From Alphaproteobacteria bacterium (GTDB taxonomy: Bacteria > Pseudomonadota > Alphaproteobacteria > Micavibrionales > Micavibrionaceae): 55,810 nt of DNA. This document shows positions 21,030-29,850 of the stretch, in pieces. Numbering within the stretch: the stretch's first letter is position 1; every line of letters begins with the position of its first letter. The stretch spans positions 1-55,810 of the forward strand of contig QKCR01000088.1 in NCBI GenBank assembly GCA_003245575.1. Direction: 5' to 3'. The position numbers and the translations under genes were made by a program. A model generated the notes under the pieces. It ran no database searches. It was given only the letters and a program-made list of their open reading frames with translations, and had not been told where the DNA came from.

Positions 21030-21353
21030 ATGAAACTCTTTGTCACGGATTTTGAAGGGGTAGAACACGAACTCGAAGCCATTGAAGGATGGCGCGTGAT
21101 GGAAATCATCCGTGACTATGGATTGCCGATCAAAGCCGAATGCGGCGGCGCATGTCTGTGTGGTACATGCCATGTCTATGTGGCTGACGAATGGCTGGAT
21201 AAACTCTATCCGAAAACAGAAGACGAAGAAGATCGCCTCTATGAAGATGCTGTTGGTGTAGAAGACAATTCACGACTCTCATGCCAAATCCTGATGTCCG
21301 AAGAATTGGATGGCCTTAAAGTCACAATGGGACCCGGATCTCAAAAAGACTAA
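21030..21353 (+). CDS. [2Fe-2S] ferredoxin, adrenodoxin type
   Basis: Small soluble electron carrier, 107 residues. The cluster ligands are visible as CGGACLCGTC (C-x5-C-x2-C) and a fourth Cys in SRLSCQIL, with the SRLSCQI context typical of adrenodoxin/ISC-type ferredoxins. The N-terminus DFEGVEHELEAIEGWRVMEI is the standard beta-grasp lead-in. It starts two bases after the preceding membrane-protein gene. There are no isc genes nearby, so the likely electron donor in context is the reductase at 18977 (inference). Confidence 0.93.
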   Translation: MKLFVTDFEGVEHELEAIEGWRVMEIIRDYGLPIKAECGGACLCGTCHVYVADEWLDKLYPKTEDEEDRLYEDAVGVEDNSRLSCQILMSEELDGLKVTMGPGSQKD

Positions 21354-21482
21354 GCGTACAAAATTGAAAACAGAGTCGATTCGAAAAAAATATTGACCAT
21401 TCGTTTTCTCTAATTTGTTCAAAATCTAATATCCTCAATCCTAATATTTTTACTTCGTGCGTTCTGCATCCGAATTTTGAAG

Positions 21483-21501
21483 CGATATAATCGGTATATC
21501 G
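21483..21501. promoter_or_regulatory. Inverted repeat CGATATA-N5-TATATCG upstream of nrdD
   Basis: Perfect 7-base arms separated by ATCGG, about 90 bases before the predicted -35 of nrdD. The size fits a dimeric regulator site, but I cannot name the regulator; it is not an FNR (TTGAT-N4-ATCAA) site. Confidence 0.4.
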
Positions 21502-21573
21502 AAAACAATTCCGTATTTTCTGAAACATGTCCCTCTGGCACGCAGAAAAAACTGCGTCAAAAAGGCAGTTAAA

Positions 21574-21621
21574 AATCAACCTATTGTTATTTTACAATCA
21601 AAATAACACAACATATTGTGT
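21574..21621 (+). promoter_or_regulatory. Tandem NrdR boxes overlapping the nrdDG promoter
   Basis: ACACAACATATTGTGT at 21606-21621 matches the NrdR consensus acaCwAtATaTwGtgt at 15 of 16 positions. A weaker copy, core CAACCTATTG (21577-21586), starts 32 bases upstream, giving the 16-base spacer usual for NrdR box pairs. A promoter lies across them: TTTACA (21591-21596), 17 bases, TATTGT (21614-21619), the -10 lying inside the strong box. NrdR would therefore block RNA polymerase directly when dATP is high. Confidence 0.75.
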
Positions 21622-21691
21622 TTCTAGCCTTTGGGGAAATCCCCCGAATTTACAAGAAATTGAACGTTCCATGCGTAAACAGGAGAAAAAT

Positions 21692-23695
21692 ATGAGCCAA
21701 TCCACGTCTGCAATCTTGTCTAATCCATCCCGTTTGACTGTCGTAACGGAAGAGGATCACCATGGGTTCTTAAAAACAGGCGGAACAAAAGTAGATTGCT
21801 CGGAAGCTGTCTCGGAATATGTGTCCGGTTCTGATTGGCGGATCAAGGCCAATGCCAATACAGGGTATTCCAACGCAGGGCTCATCAATAATGTTGCCGG
21901 TAAAATCATTGCCAATTACTGGTTGGATGAAATCTATTCGCCCGAAGAAGGTCGTGCCCACAGAAATGCGGATGTCCATATCCATGATCTGGATTGCCTG
22001 ACGGGATATTGTGCGGGCTGGTCATTGAGGGCTTTGCTTAATGAAGGATTTAACGGTGTTAACGGACGCGTATCGTCTCGCCCGCCACGCCACTTCCGCG
22101 AAGCCTTGGGACAAATGGCAAACTTCCTCGGAATTTTGCAATCCGAATGGGCAGGGGCGCAAGCATTCAGCTCATTCGATACCTATCTCGCACCTTATGT
22201 GTTCGCAGACAATCTCTCCTTCAAGGAAATCAAGAAGGCCATTCGCCAGTTCGTGTATAATTTAAACGTTCCTGCACGCTGGGGCCAATCACCTTTTACC
22301 AACGTAACACTCGATATTACGGTTCCCGAAGACTTGGCGGACCAGTTTCCGACAGCCAATGACATTCATCTTTTCAAAAACATGGACCGTGATGACCTAT
22401 TAACCAAGGCTCAACAACGCGATATGGGTATTCGTGCCTTGGAAGATTTGACCTTTAAACATTTCGCACCTGAAATGGAATTGATTGACATCGCATACTA
22501 TGAAGTCATGACCGAAGGCGACAGCACAGGTCAACCGTTCACGTTCCCGATCCCGACAGTCAATATCACCGAGGATTTCAACTGGGATAGCAAAGTGGCG
22601 GCAGCCATCTTTGATAACACGGCCAAAGTCGGATCATCTTACTTCCAGAATTTTGTCGGCAGCCAATGGATGAAAAATGAAAAAGGCGAACGTGTCAGAA
22701 ACCCCGAAGCCTATTCACCCGGTGCTGTACGATCAATGTGCTGTCGCTTGCAACTGGATTTGCGAGAACTCTTGCGTCGTGGGAACGGCTTGTTTGGTTC
22801 TGCTGAAATGACAGGCTCTATCGGCGTTGTCACCATCAACATGGCGCGTTTGGGGTATCGTTTTAAAGGCGATATGAACGGCTTGATAGCTGAGCTGGAT
22901 CGTTTGATGGATATTTCAAAATCCACGCTCGAGAAAAAACGCGCGTTTATCCAGAGCATGTATAACCGCGGCTTATATCCTTATACCGCGCGCTATCTAC
23001 CGTTCCTGCGCAATCATTTCAGCACCATCGGCGTCAACGGCATGAATGAAATGATCCGCAACTATACGGATGACCGGATTGATATTACTGATGAACGCGG
23101 TGCGGAAATGGCTCTGGCGGTTCTTGACCACATGCGCGAGAAAATGCGCGAATACCAAGAAACAAGTGGCAATCTCTATAACCTTGAAGCAACGCCTGCC
23201 GAAGGCACAACTTATCGCTTCGCCAAAGAAGATAAGAAACAGTTTGACGATATTATTCAGGCGGGCTGCGGAGATAATATATACTACACCAACTCCTCAC
23301 AAATTCCCGCAGGTCACACGGATGACCCGTTTGAAGCGCTGGATTTGCAAAATAAACTACAATGCAAATATACGGGTGGTACGGTGCTTCACCTCTATAT
23401 GTCTGAAAAACTTTCAAGCGCAGAAGCGTGCAAGGGCTTTGTACGCAAGGTACTGGAAAATTACCAATTGCCGTATATTACAGTAACACCTGTCTTTTCG
23501 ACTTGCACAACTCACGGCTATCTGAGTGGCGAGCAGCCCGAGTGCCCGAAATGCGGAGAGAAAACAAATGTCTGGACGCGTGTCATGGGATATTTTCGCC
23601 CCGTGGACAGCTTTAACATCGGTAAGAAAGGGGAACACCGCGAACGGATTCACTTCACCGAAGATCGTGTGGAATCAAAGGACCTGTTTGCATGA
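21692..23695 (+). CDS. nrdD: Anaerobic (class III) ribonucleoside-triphosphate reductase
   Basis: Glycyl-radical enzyme making dNTPs from NTPs without oxygen. ATG 21692 is chosen: AGGAG lies five to six bases upstream and the sequence becomes family-like from here. The longer frame from 21527 would read through the operator. About 667 residues. The radical site is Gly633 in TRVMGYFRP near the C-terminus. A zinc site precedes it (CTTHG and CPKCG). Radical-transfer region cysteines include VRSMCCRLQLDLRELLRRG. I see no N-terminal ATP-cone, so dATP allosteric control as in the E. coli enzyme may be absent. It overlaps nrdG by four bases (ATGA). Confidence 0.94.
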   Translation: MSQSTSAILSNPSRLTVVTEEDHHGFLKTGGTKVDCSEAVSEYVSGSDWRIKANANTGYSNAGLINNVAGKIIANYWLDEIYSPEEGRAHRNADVHIHDLDCLTGYCAGWSLRALLNEGFNGVNGRVSSRPPRHFREALGQMANFLGILQSEWAGAQAFSSFDTYLAPYVFADNLSFKEIKKAIRQFVYNLNVPARWGQSPFTNVTLDITVPEDLADQFPTANDIHLFKNMDRDDLLTKAQQRDMGIRALEDLTFKHFAPEMELIDIAYYEVMTEGDSTGQPFTFPIPTVNITEDFNWDSKVAAAIFDNTAKVGSSYFQNFVGSQWMKNEKGERVRNPEAYSPGAVRSMCCRLQLDLRELLRRGNGLFGSAEMTGSIGVVTINMARLGYRFKGDMNGLIAELDRLMDISKSTLEKKRAFIQSMYNRGLYPYTARYLPFLRNHFSTIGVNGMNEMIRNYTDDRIDITDERGAEMALAVLDHMREKMREYQETSGNLYNLEATPAEGTTYRFAKEDKKQFDDIIQAGCGDNIYYTNSSQIPAGHTDDPFEALDLQNKLQCKYTGGTVLHLYMSEKLSSAEACKGFVRKVLENYQLPYITVTPVFSTCTTHGYLSGEQPECPKCGEKTNVWTRVMGYFRPVDSFNIGKKGEHRERIHFTEDRVESKDLFA

Positions 23696-24396
23696 TGATA
23701 CAAGACACTCCGATTCACGCGCTTACCCCGTTCACATTGTTGGATTACAAAGATAGAACGGCGTGTATTGTCTGGTTCTCAGGCTGCAATATGCGCTGTG
23801 CGTACTGTCATAACCCAGACATTGTGTTGGGGAACGGAACGAAATCCGAGGAAGACGTTCTGGAATTTTTGGAACGGCGCAGCGGACTGTTGGATGGGGT
23901 CGTTATATCGGGAGGCGAGGCAACCTGTTACAAAGGGCTGCCTGCCTTTCTTGAGAAAATAAAACGGATGGGCTATGAGGTTAAGCTGGATAGCAACGGA
24001 ACATATCCGAATACGATTAAATATCTTTTTGAAAATCATTTGATTGATTACATGGCTCTTGACTATAAGGCATCTGCCTGTGCCTTCCAGAAAGTGACTA
24101 GAACAGGTCGCCGACTTTGGAATAACTTCCAGAACACACTCGAGTATCTGTGCGCCAATCAGAAAGGGAAGTTTGAGGTTAGGACTACGGTGCATACAGA
24201 CCTGTTAAAAGAGCAGGATATTAATGCGATTATTTCCGATCTTGAAGAAAAAAACTATTCCGGCACATATTACCTGCAAGCCTATACGCATAAAGAAGAT
24301 GGGACCTTAGGCCACATGCTCGATCAGGTTAAAGTTCTGGATACGGAATTGATCCAAGAGTCCCGCAAGTTCCGAATAGACTATCGGAATTTCTAA
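23692..24396 (+). CDS. nrdG: Anaerobic ribonucleotide reductase activating protein
   Basis: Radical SAM enzyme that installs the glycyl radical on NrdD. A 234-residue protein with the cluster motif CNMRCAYC (C-x3-C-x2-C) at about 32-39, followed by NPD, and the GGE motif in VISGGEATCYKG for SAM binding. LKEQD and YYLQAYTHK are late strand segments of the partial TIM barrel. The start ATGATG overlaps the nrdD stop, so translation is coupled. A second ATG three bases on (23695) is an equally good start. Confidence 0.94.
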   Translation: MMIQDTPIHALTPFTLLDYKDRTACIVWFSGCNMRCAYCHNPDIVLGNGTKSEEDVLEFLERRSGLLDGVVISGGEATCYKGLPAFLEKIKRMGYEVKLDSNGTYPNTIKYLFENHLIDYMALDYKASACAFQKVTRTGRRLWNNFQNTLEYLCANQKGKFEVRTTVHTDLLKEQDINAIISDLEEKNYSGTYYLQAYTHKEDGTLGHMLDQVKVLDTELIQESRKFRIDYRNF

Positions 24397-24399
24397 AGA

Positions 24400-24663
24400 T
24401 TACTGAATTGTCACTTCCATATCATAAAACCGCGTATCACTTGGAGTGATGATCTCTTTGCTGGCGATATAAACGGAGTGGAGCTTGCCGTCGATCTCTT
24501 TGGTCCAGAAATCCAGAAAGCGTTTCAGCTCGGGGAATTTGGGGGCCAGATCATATTCCTGCCAAATGAAGCTTTGCAAAAGCTTGGGATGATCGGGCAG
24601 ATGATAAATAATCTCGGCAGTCGTCAGCCGATAATTTTGAAGCTGCGTAATCAGATTGGCCAT
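24400..24663 (-). CDS. usg: Usg family protein
   Basis: An 87-residue protein matching the alphaproteobacterial Usg family, whose function is unknown despite historic association with trp genes. Conserved wording includes YRLTTAEIIYHLPDHP, LLQSFIWQEYDLAPKFPEL and RFLDFWTKEIDGKLHSV. AGGAGG lies about ten bases upstream of the ATG, a strong site. Convergent with nrdG, with only three bases between the stops. Presence of Usg is itself evidence for an alphaproteobacterial host. Confidence 0.88.
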   Translation of the reverse strand: MANLITQLQNYRLTTAEIIYHLPDHPKLLQSFIWQEYDLAPKFPELKRFLDFWTKEIDGKLHSVYIASKEIITPSDTRFYDMEVTIQ

Positions 24664-24987
24664 CTGTTCAAAACCTCCTGTTTAATGAAATCACTCTTCT
24701 GGCGATTTTACCCTTTCATCATACCACAGAATTTGTTAACGAATTTTTAACCATGATTATGAAAATGAAAATTTATACAAGGAGCGCTTAAAGCAAAAAG
24801 GAACCCGTAAAACCCTGTATAACTGACTCAAATCCTTGATTTTTTGTCACAAGCTTTTTATATGTTTACCACTCTCGAAGCGGCATAAAATTAAGCCAAA
24901 ACCGAGAGGATCAGGGGCTTTGTGAAAGCTGACCCTCAGGTTCATAAAGCCTGCTTGTTTAACCTTAAAAATAGAAGGAACTACAAA
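24664..24987. other. 324-base gap between usg and groES
   Basis: No gene is seen. The right half carries the groES promoter (separate entry) and leader. I searched by eye for the CIRCE repeat of HrcA (TTAGCACTC-N9-GAGTGCTAA) and found none, so heat control here would rest on a sigma factor. Confidence 0.6.
24836..24864 (+). promoter_or_regulatory. Likely groESL promoter
   Basis: TTGATT (24836-24841), 17 bases, TATATG (24859-24864). The -35 is preceded by C (CTTGAT), as in alphaproteobacterial RpoH-type -35 elements, but the -10 looks vegetative. It lies about 120 bases before the groES start. Confidence 0.4.
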
Positions 24988-25278
24988 ATGAAATTTCGTC
25001 CTTTACATGATCGTGTCTTGTTAGAGCGCATTGAAGAGGATTCAAAAACCGCTGGCGGGATCATTATCCCTGACTCGGCTAAAGAAAAGCCGATGAAAGG
25101 AAAAATCCACGCGGTTGGAAATGGCCTCCGTGATGAAAGCGGCAAAGTCATTCCTCTTGATGTGAAAGAAGGAGACGTTGTCCTGTTCTCTAAATGGTCC
25201 GGTACTGAAGTCACCATCGACGGCAAAGAAATGCTGGTGATGAAAGAGTCCGACATTATGGGCGTAATCGCTGCCTAA
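24988..25278 (+). CDS. groES: Co-chaperonin GroES
   Basis: Heptameric lid of the GroEL folding chamber, 96 residues. The ATG at 24988 has AGAAGGA upstream and gives the canonical start [17 protein letters not shown] longer frame from 24922 adds unrelated residues. The mobile loop is seen as [17 protein letters not shown], and the C-terminal half has [14 protein letters not shown] and KESDIMGVI. groEL follows after 40 bases with its own AAGGAG site. Confidence 0.97.
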   Translation: MKFRPLHDRVLLERIEEDSKTAGGIIIPDSAKEKPMKGKIHAVGNGLRDESGKVIPLDVKEGDVVLFSKWSGTEVTIDGKEMLVMKESDIMGVIAA

Positions 25279-25300
25279 TTGACCGAAAACCAATAGCTAG

Positions 25301-26962
<1,662 letters not shown>

Positions 26963-26988
26963 GTCGGTCCATAATCCGATAAAAATTC

Positions 26989-27015
26989 AAAAGGCCGGTT
27001 TTCCGGCCTTTTTTT
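26989..27015 (+). terminator. groESL terminator
   Basis: The stem AAGGCCGG/CCGGCCTT with a TTTT loop is followed by a run of seven T. Confidence 0.9.
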
Positions 27016-27097
27016 GCAGCTGTAACCCTTTAATTTAGTTGTGGGAATTCAGGCAAGCTTCATTGAAATTAAACGTCTAGAGGATAAGATAATCGGT

Positions 27098-27757
27098 ATG
27101 AATCAGGAACAAGACGATCAAAAAGCCGCCCCACAGCAGGGGACCCCGCAGGAAAATAAGACATCCGGCGGAATCGTCGAGGCATCTTTGCGGGAATTCA
27201 AAAAAAGCAAAGTGATTCCACAGCCGCTGATATGGCTGATTATCTTGGCTCTGGTTCTCTCTCTTCTCGTCGGCGGAATGCTCTCCTATATGAAAGATCG
27301 CGCCTTAGAGAATGCAACAGGCCCTCTGGTCAGGTTGGAATCCTCTGAAATGTACGCCAAGTTTGATCAGGAACAACTCCGCTCCTATTTCAGTGGCGTG
27401 TGGACTTATCAGACTGAAGATGTCGCGATGTCTTTAAGCATGGTGGACGATAAATTTGAATTGATTGTTGCACCGGCCAGAGTTCCGGGTGTGCGGTATT
27501 TTATGCGCGGAACTTTCTTCATTAACGGAGATGTGCTGGTCCTCGAGAAAAAGAATAATTTGGGATATTCGTACGATCCGGATAAGCGATGGTTGCGCTA
27601 TATTCCGATCTCGATGAACAACGTCAATATCCGGTATGAACTTGTTCAAAGAGATATGATCTGGACTTTTTCTGATGACGAGAGTGAGCATATCCGTGGC
27701 GGTGCAAATGAATTCTTCTCCGGAAAATATAACAAAGTCGAGTGGAAAAAACGCTGA
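27098..27757 (+). CDS. Single-pass membrane protein of unknown function
   Basis: Not recognised. From the ATG at 27098 the protein has a 40-residue polar Gln/Lys-rich cytoplasmic segment, one membrane helix (PLIWLIILALVLSLLVGG, about 46-64) and a 150-residue extracytoplasmic domain with many aromatics and beta character (for example SGVWTYQTEDVAMSL, RYFMRGTFFINGDVLVLE). A GTG at 27041 would add 19 residues. GAGGAT lies about 12 bases before 27098. The stop TGA overlaps the mutM start by one base, so it is translationally coupled to mutM. Confidence 0.75.
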   Translation: MNQEQDDQKAAPQQGTPQENKTSGGIVEASLREFKKSKVIPQPLIWLIILALVLSLLVGGMLSYMKDRALENATGPLVRLESSEMYAKFDQEQLRSYFSGVWTYQTEDVAMSLSMVDDKFELIVAPARVPGVRYFMRGTFFINGDVLVLEKKNNLGYSYDPDKRWLRYIPISMNNVNIRYELVQRDMIWTFSDDESEHIRGGANEFFSGKYNKVEWKKR

Positions 27758-28605
27758 TGCCGGAGCTGCCTGAAGTCGAAACCGTGATGAACGGACTAAG
27801 GCAATTTCTTCTGGGTAAAAAAATAGTTCGTGCCAAATTATTCACACCGAAAATCAGAAATATTGTTCCGAAAAAAATCTCTAAAACTGTTGAAAATCAT
27901 AGGGTTTTAGGCGTTTATCGACGTGCAAAATATATGGTGTTCGACATGGATGACGGGCACTCCATCATCGTGCATTTGGGAATGACAGGAGTGTTTCGAA
28001 CAATACTTCCCAACCAAAAAAAATTTGAAAAAGATATTCATGATCATTTCCTCATGCAAACCGAAGACGGTGTCGAAATCGTATTTCGCGACCCGCGTCG
28101 CTTCGGTGTTTTGGATGTCTTAAAAACAGAAGAAGTATCCCGATCAAAATATCTCGGGCATCTCGGAATAGAACCTTTGTCGCGCGAGTTCACTGCAAAA
28201 AAATTACATGCCGATCTTGCGCGCCGCAGCTTGCCGATCAAGCAAGCAATCATGGACCAAAAAATTGTCGTGGGTGTCGGGAATATTTATGCGAGTGAAG
28301 CTCTATTCAAATCACGCATCGACCCGCGGCGTGCAGCCAATACTCTGGATGAGAGTGAACTTACAACCTTGGTCAAAAACATAAAATCCGTTTTGCGCGA
28401 AGCGATCAAAAACGGAGGAAGCACATTGCGCGACTATCGCAACATCGGTGGTGAGCGCGGGTACTTTCAGATGCATTTTGAAGTCTATGACAGGGAAGGG
28501 AAACCATGCCCTGATTGCACATGTGACTGGGAAAAAATAGGCGGGATCAAAAGAATTGTGCAAGGAAGTCGTTCGACATTTTACTGTGAAACCAAACAGA
28601 GGTAA
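27757..28605 (+). CDS. mutM: Formamidopyrimidine-DNA glycosylase
   Basis: Base-excision repair enzyme removing 8-oxoguanine and formamidopyrimidines, with AP-lyase activity. The start is fixed at 27757 because the catalytic proline must be residue 2: MPELPEVETV, with catalytic Glu3. Lys57 equivalent is in YRRAKYMVF, and the helix-two-turn-helix contains VGVGNIYASEALF. The C-terminal zinc finger is abnormal: CPDCTC, then RSTFYC, but the family's final Cys (CxxC) reads CETK. 282 residues. The stop TAA overlaps a possible ATG of the next gene. Confidence 0.94.
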   Translation: MPELPEVETVMNGLRQFLLGKKIVRAKLFTPKIRNIVPKKISKTVENHRVLGVYRRAKYMVFDMDDGHSIIVHLGMTGVFRTILPNQKKFEKDIHDHFLMQTEDGVEIVFRDPRRFGVLDVLKTEEVSRSKYLGHLGIEPLSREFTAKKLHADLARRSLPIKQAIMDQKIVVGVGNIYASEALFKSRIDPRRAANTLDESELTTLVKNIKSVLREAIKNGGSTLRDYRNIGGERGYFQMHFEVYDREGKPCPDCTCDWEKIGGIKRIVQGSRSTFYCETKQR

Positions 28606-28643
28606 TGTCGTATAGGCAAGGGATTCCCGAACGAGGAGGGGAT

Positions 28644-29087
28644 ATGACCGGAAGAAAAACAAGACTGGGAACGTTGTTTTTGACGTATATGACCGGTGCG
28701 CTGATCGCTTCGACAGGGGCTGTTTTGGCCCAAAATACCCCTGAAAAACAGGGTAATTCCGGTATTCCTGCCACAAGTCAGGATCAGGTTTATGTGACAA
28801 GTTTGTCCGATATTCCGGTTATGGATGGCCTGACTGAGCTTCATGACGAAGGATATATGTTTGATGCCCCTGAAGGGCGGGTGGTCCAAGTGGTCCTTTT
28901 TGGTAATAAAATTACCGCAGAAACAGTTCGGAATTACTACAATCAAGTATTCCCGCAATTGGGCTGGACAGCGCGGAAATCTGGCGTTTTTGTGAGGTCG
29001 GGGGAGCAACTCACTGTAGCAATTGAAGAAAATAAAGATGGGACTGTCGTGATTTTGGAGGTCTCTCCCGAGTCGGACCAAAAATGA
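28644..29087 (+). CDS. Small exported protein of unknown function
   Basis: About 147 residues. The ATG at 28644 has the very strong site GAGGAGGGG just upstream. An earlier ATG at 28605 overlaps the mutM stop and would add 13 residues before the signal. The N-terminus MTGRKTRLGTLFLTYMTG is a signal peptide with cleavage about VLAQ. The mature part has a region VVQVVLFGNKITAETVRNYY then FPQLGWTARKSGVFVR, which looks like a small alpha/beta domain. No family recognised. Probably in the mutM operon. Confidence 0.78.
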   Translation: MTGRKTRLGTLFLTYMTGALIASTGAVLAQNTPEKQGNSGIPATSQDQVYVTSLSDIPVMDGLTELHDEGYMFDAPEGRVVQVVLFGNKITAETVRNYYNQVFPQLGWTARKSGVFVRSGEQLTVAIEENKDGTVVILEVSPESDQK

Positions 29088-29132
29088 CTTTTTGGCAAGA
29101 ACTTTTTTTTACATTTTTTTACACCAAGTTTC

Positions 29133-29161
29133 TTGACATCTGGGGATAACTCGGCTTAAAA
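29133..29161 (+). promoter_or_regulatory. Likely rpsT promoter
   Basis: A perfect -35 TTGACA (29133-29138) with a weak -10 (TTAAAA at 17 bases, or TAAAAC at 18) 50 bases before the rpsT start, just after a T-rich run at the end of the preceding gene. Confidence 0.45.
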
Positions 29162-29210
29162 CATCCCCTGTTAGCAAGACAACTTAATAAAAAATTGAAA
29201 GAGTTTTCGA

Positions 29211-29480
29211 ATGGCCAATCATGTTTCGGCAAAAAAGCGTACAAGACAAAACGCGAAGCGTGCAATTATTAACAGTGCAAACCGCAACCGTATTCGTACT
29301 TTCGTCAAGAAAGTAGAATTGGCGTTGAGTGCTGGTGATGCAGCCGCTGCCGAAGCCGCTTTGAAAGCAGTTCAGCCTGAATTGCAAAAAGGCGTAAACA
29401 AAGGTGTTATTCACAAGAAAACAGCATCTCGCAAGTTGTCTCGTCTGTCTGCTCGCGTCAAAGCAGCTAAATCTCAGTAA
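29211..29480 (+). CDS. rpsT: 30S ribosomal protein S20
   Basis: Primary 16S rRNA-binding protein of the small subunit, 89 residues, Lys/Arg/Ala-rich. Typical start [18 protein letters not shown], with [20 protein letters not shown] and the end [16 protein letters not shown]. The position immediately upstream of dnaA is a conserved arrangement in many alphaproteobacteria. Confidence 0.97.
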   Translation: MANHVSAKKRTRQNAKRAIINSANRNRIRTFVKKVELALSAGDAAAAEAALKAVQPELQKGVNKGVIHKKTASRKLSRLSARVKAAKSQ

Positions 29481-29850
29481 TCATATTTTTGGAGAGGTCA
29501 TTCTCTCCATTCTAAAATCCTGTGTTTGCGATGCAAATCGCAAGGACGTTTTGTCGCCTTGTCATTTGGCGATGGGTATCTATGCTCGATTGAATGCAGC
29601 AACTTGGTTCTGATTTTATAGAGAAACGATGCCCGATCTGCGTTTAAAAGCAAGAGGGAGACAATCCCCCGTTTCTTATGTGACGCGCTACGATGCCGGA
29701 CATCATAAGAAAGACCTTTAAGAAGGTGTGGCAGAAACGAAAGTCTTGAGAGAAAAGCCTTTCGGTCTGGGTGGAACAACCACCGCTCTGTGAGAGATTT
29801 TGAGCGTGTCGGTTGTTAGTGATAAATGCAACAAGTGGGAGAAATATCGA
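29481..29850. other. 370-base gap: rpsT terminator and dnaA leader
   Basis: No gene is seen. Contents: a weak terminator GGAGAG-N6-CTCTCC (29491-29508), a hairpin TTGCGAT/ATCGCAA (29526-29543), and a long stem with 9-base arms TTTCTTATG (29672-29680) and CATAAGAAA (29704-29712) enclosing a 23-base loop. More short stems follow up to the dnaA start. No DnaA-box cluster is visible, so this does not look like the replication origin. Confidence 0.55.
29672..29712 (+). promoter_or_regulatory. Stem-loop in the dnaA leader
   Basis: Perfect 9-base arms TTTCTTATG and CATAAGAAA around a GC-richer loop, about 140 bases upstream of the dnaA ATG. It could lie in the 5' untranslated region. Translational control of dnaA through its leader is known in Caulobacter; a link here is inference. 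Confidence 0.4.

Larger units (their letters stand above)
21354..21691. other. 338-base gap: nrdD regulatory region
   Basis: No gene is seen. A coding-looking upstream extension of the nrdD frame from 21527 is not supported by a ribosome site. The region holds a 19-base inverted repeat (21483-21501), a degenerate and a near-perfect NrdR box, and an overlapping promoter, described separately. The left end after the ferredoxin stop is AT-rich, without a clear terminator. Confidence 0.6.

Noticed and set aside
24664-24987. CIRCE/HrcA operator upstream of groES
   Set aside because: No TTAGCACTC-N9-GAGTGCTAA-like repeat could be found.
29481-29850. Replication origin between rpsT and dnaA
   Set aside because: No cluster of DnaA boxes or AT-rich unwinding element; only RNA-like hairpins.
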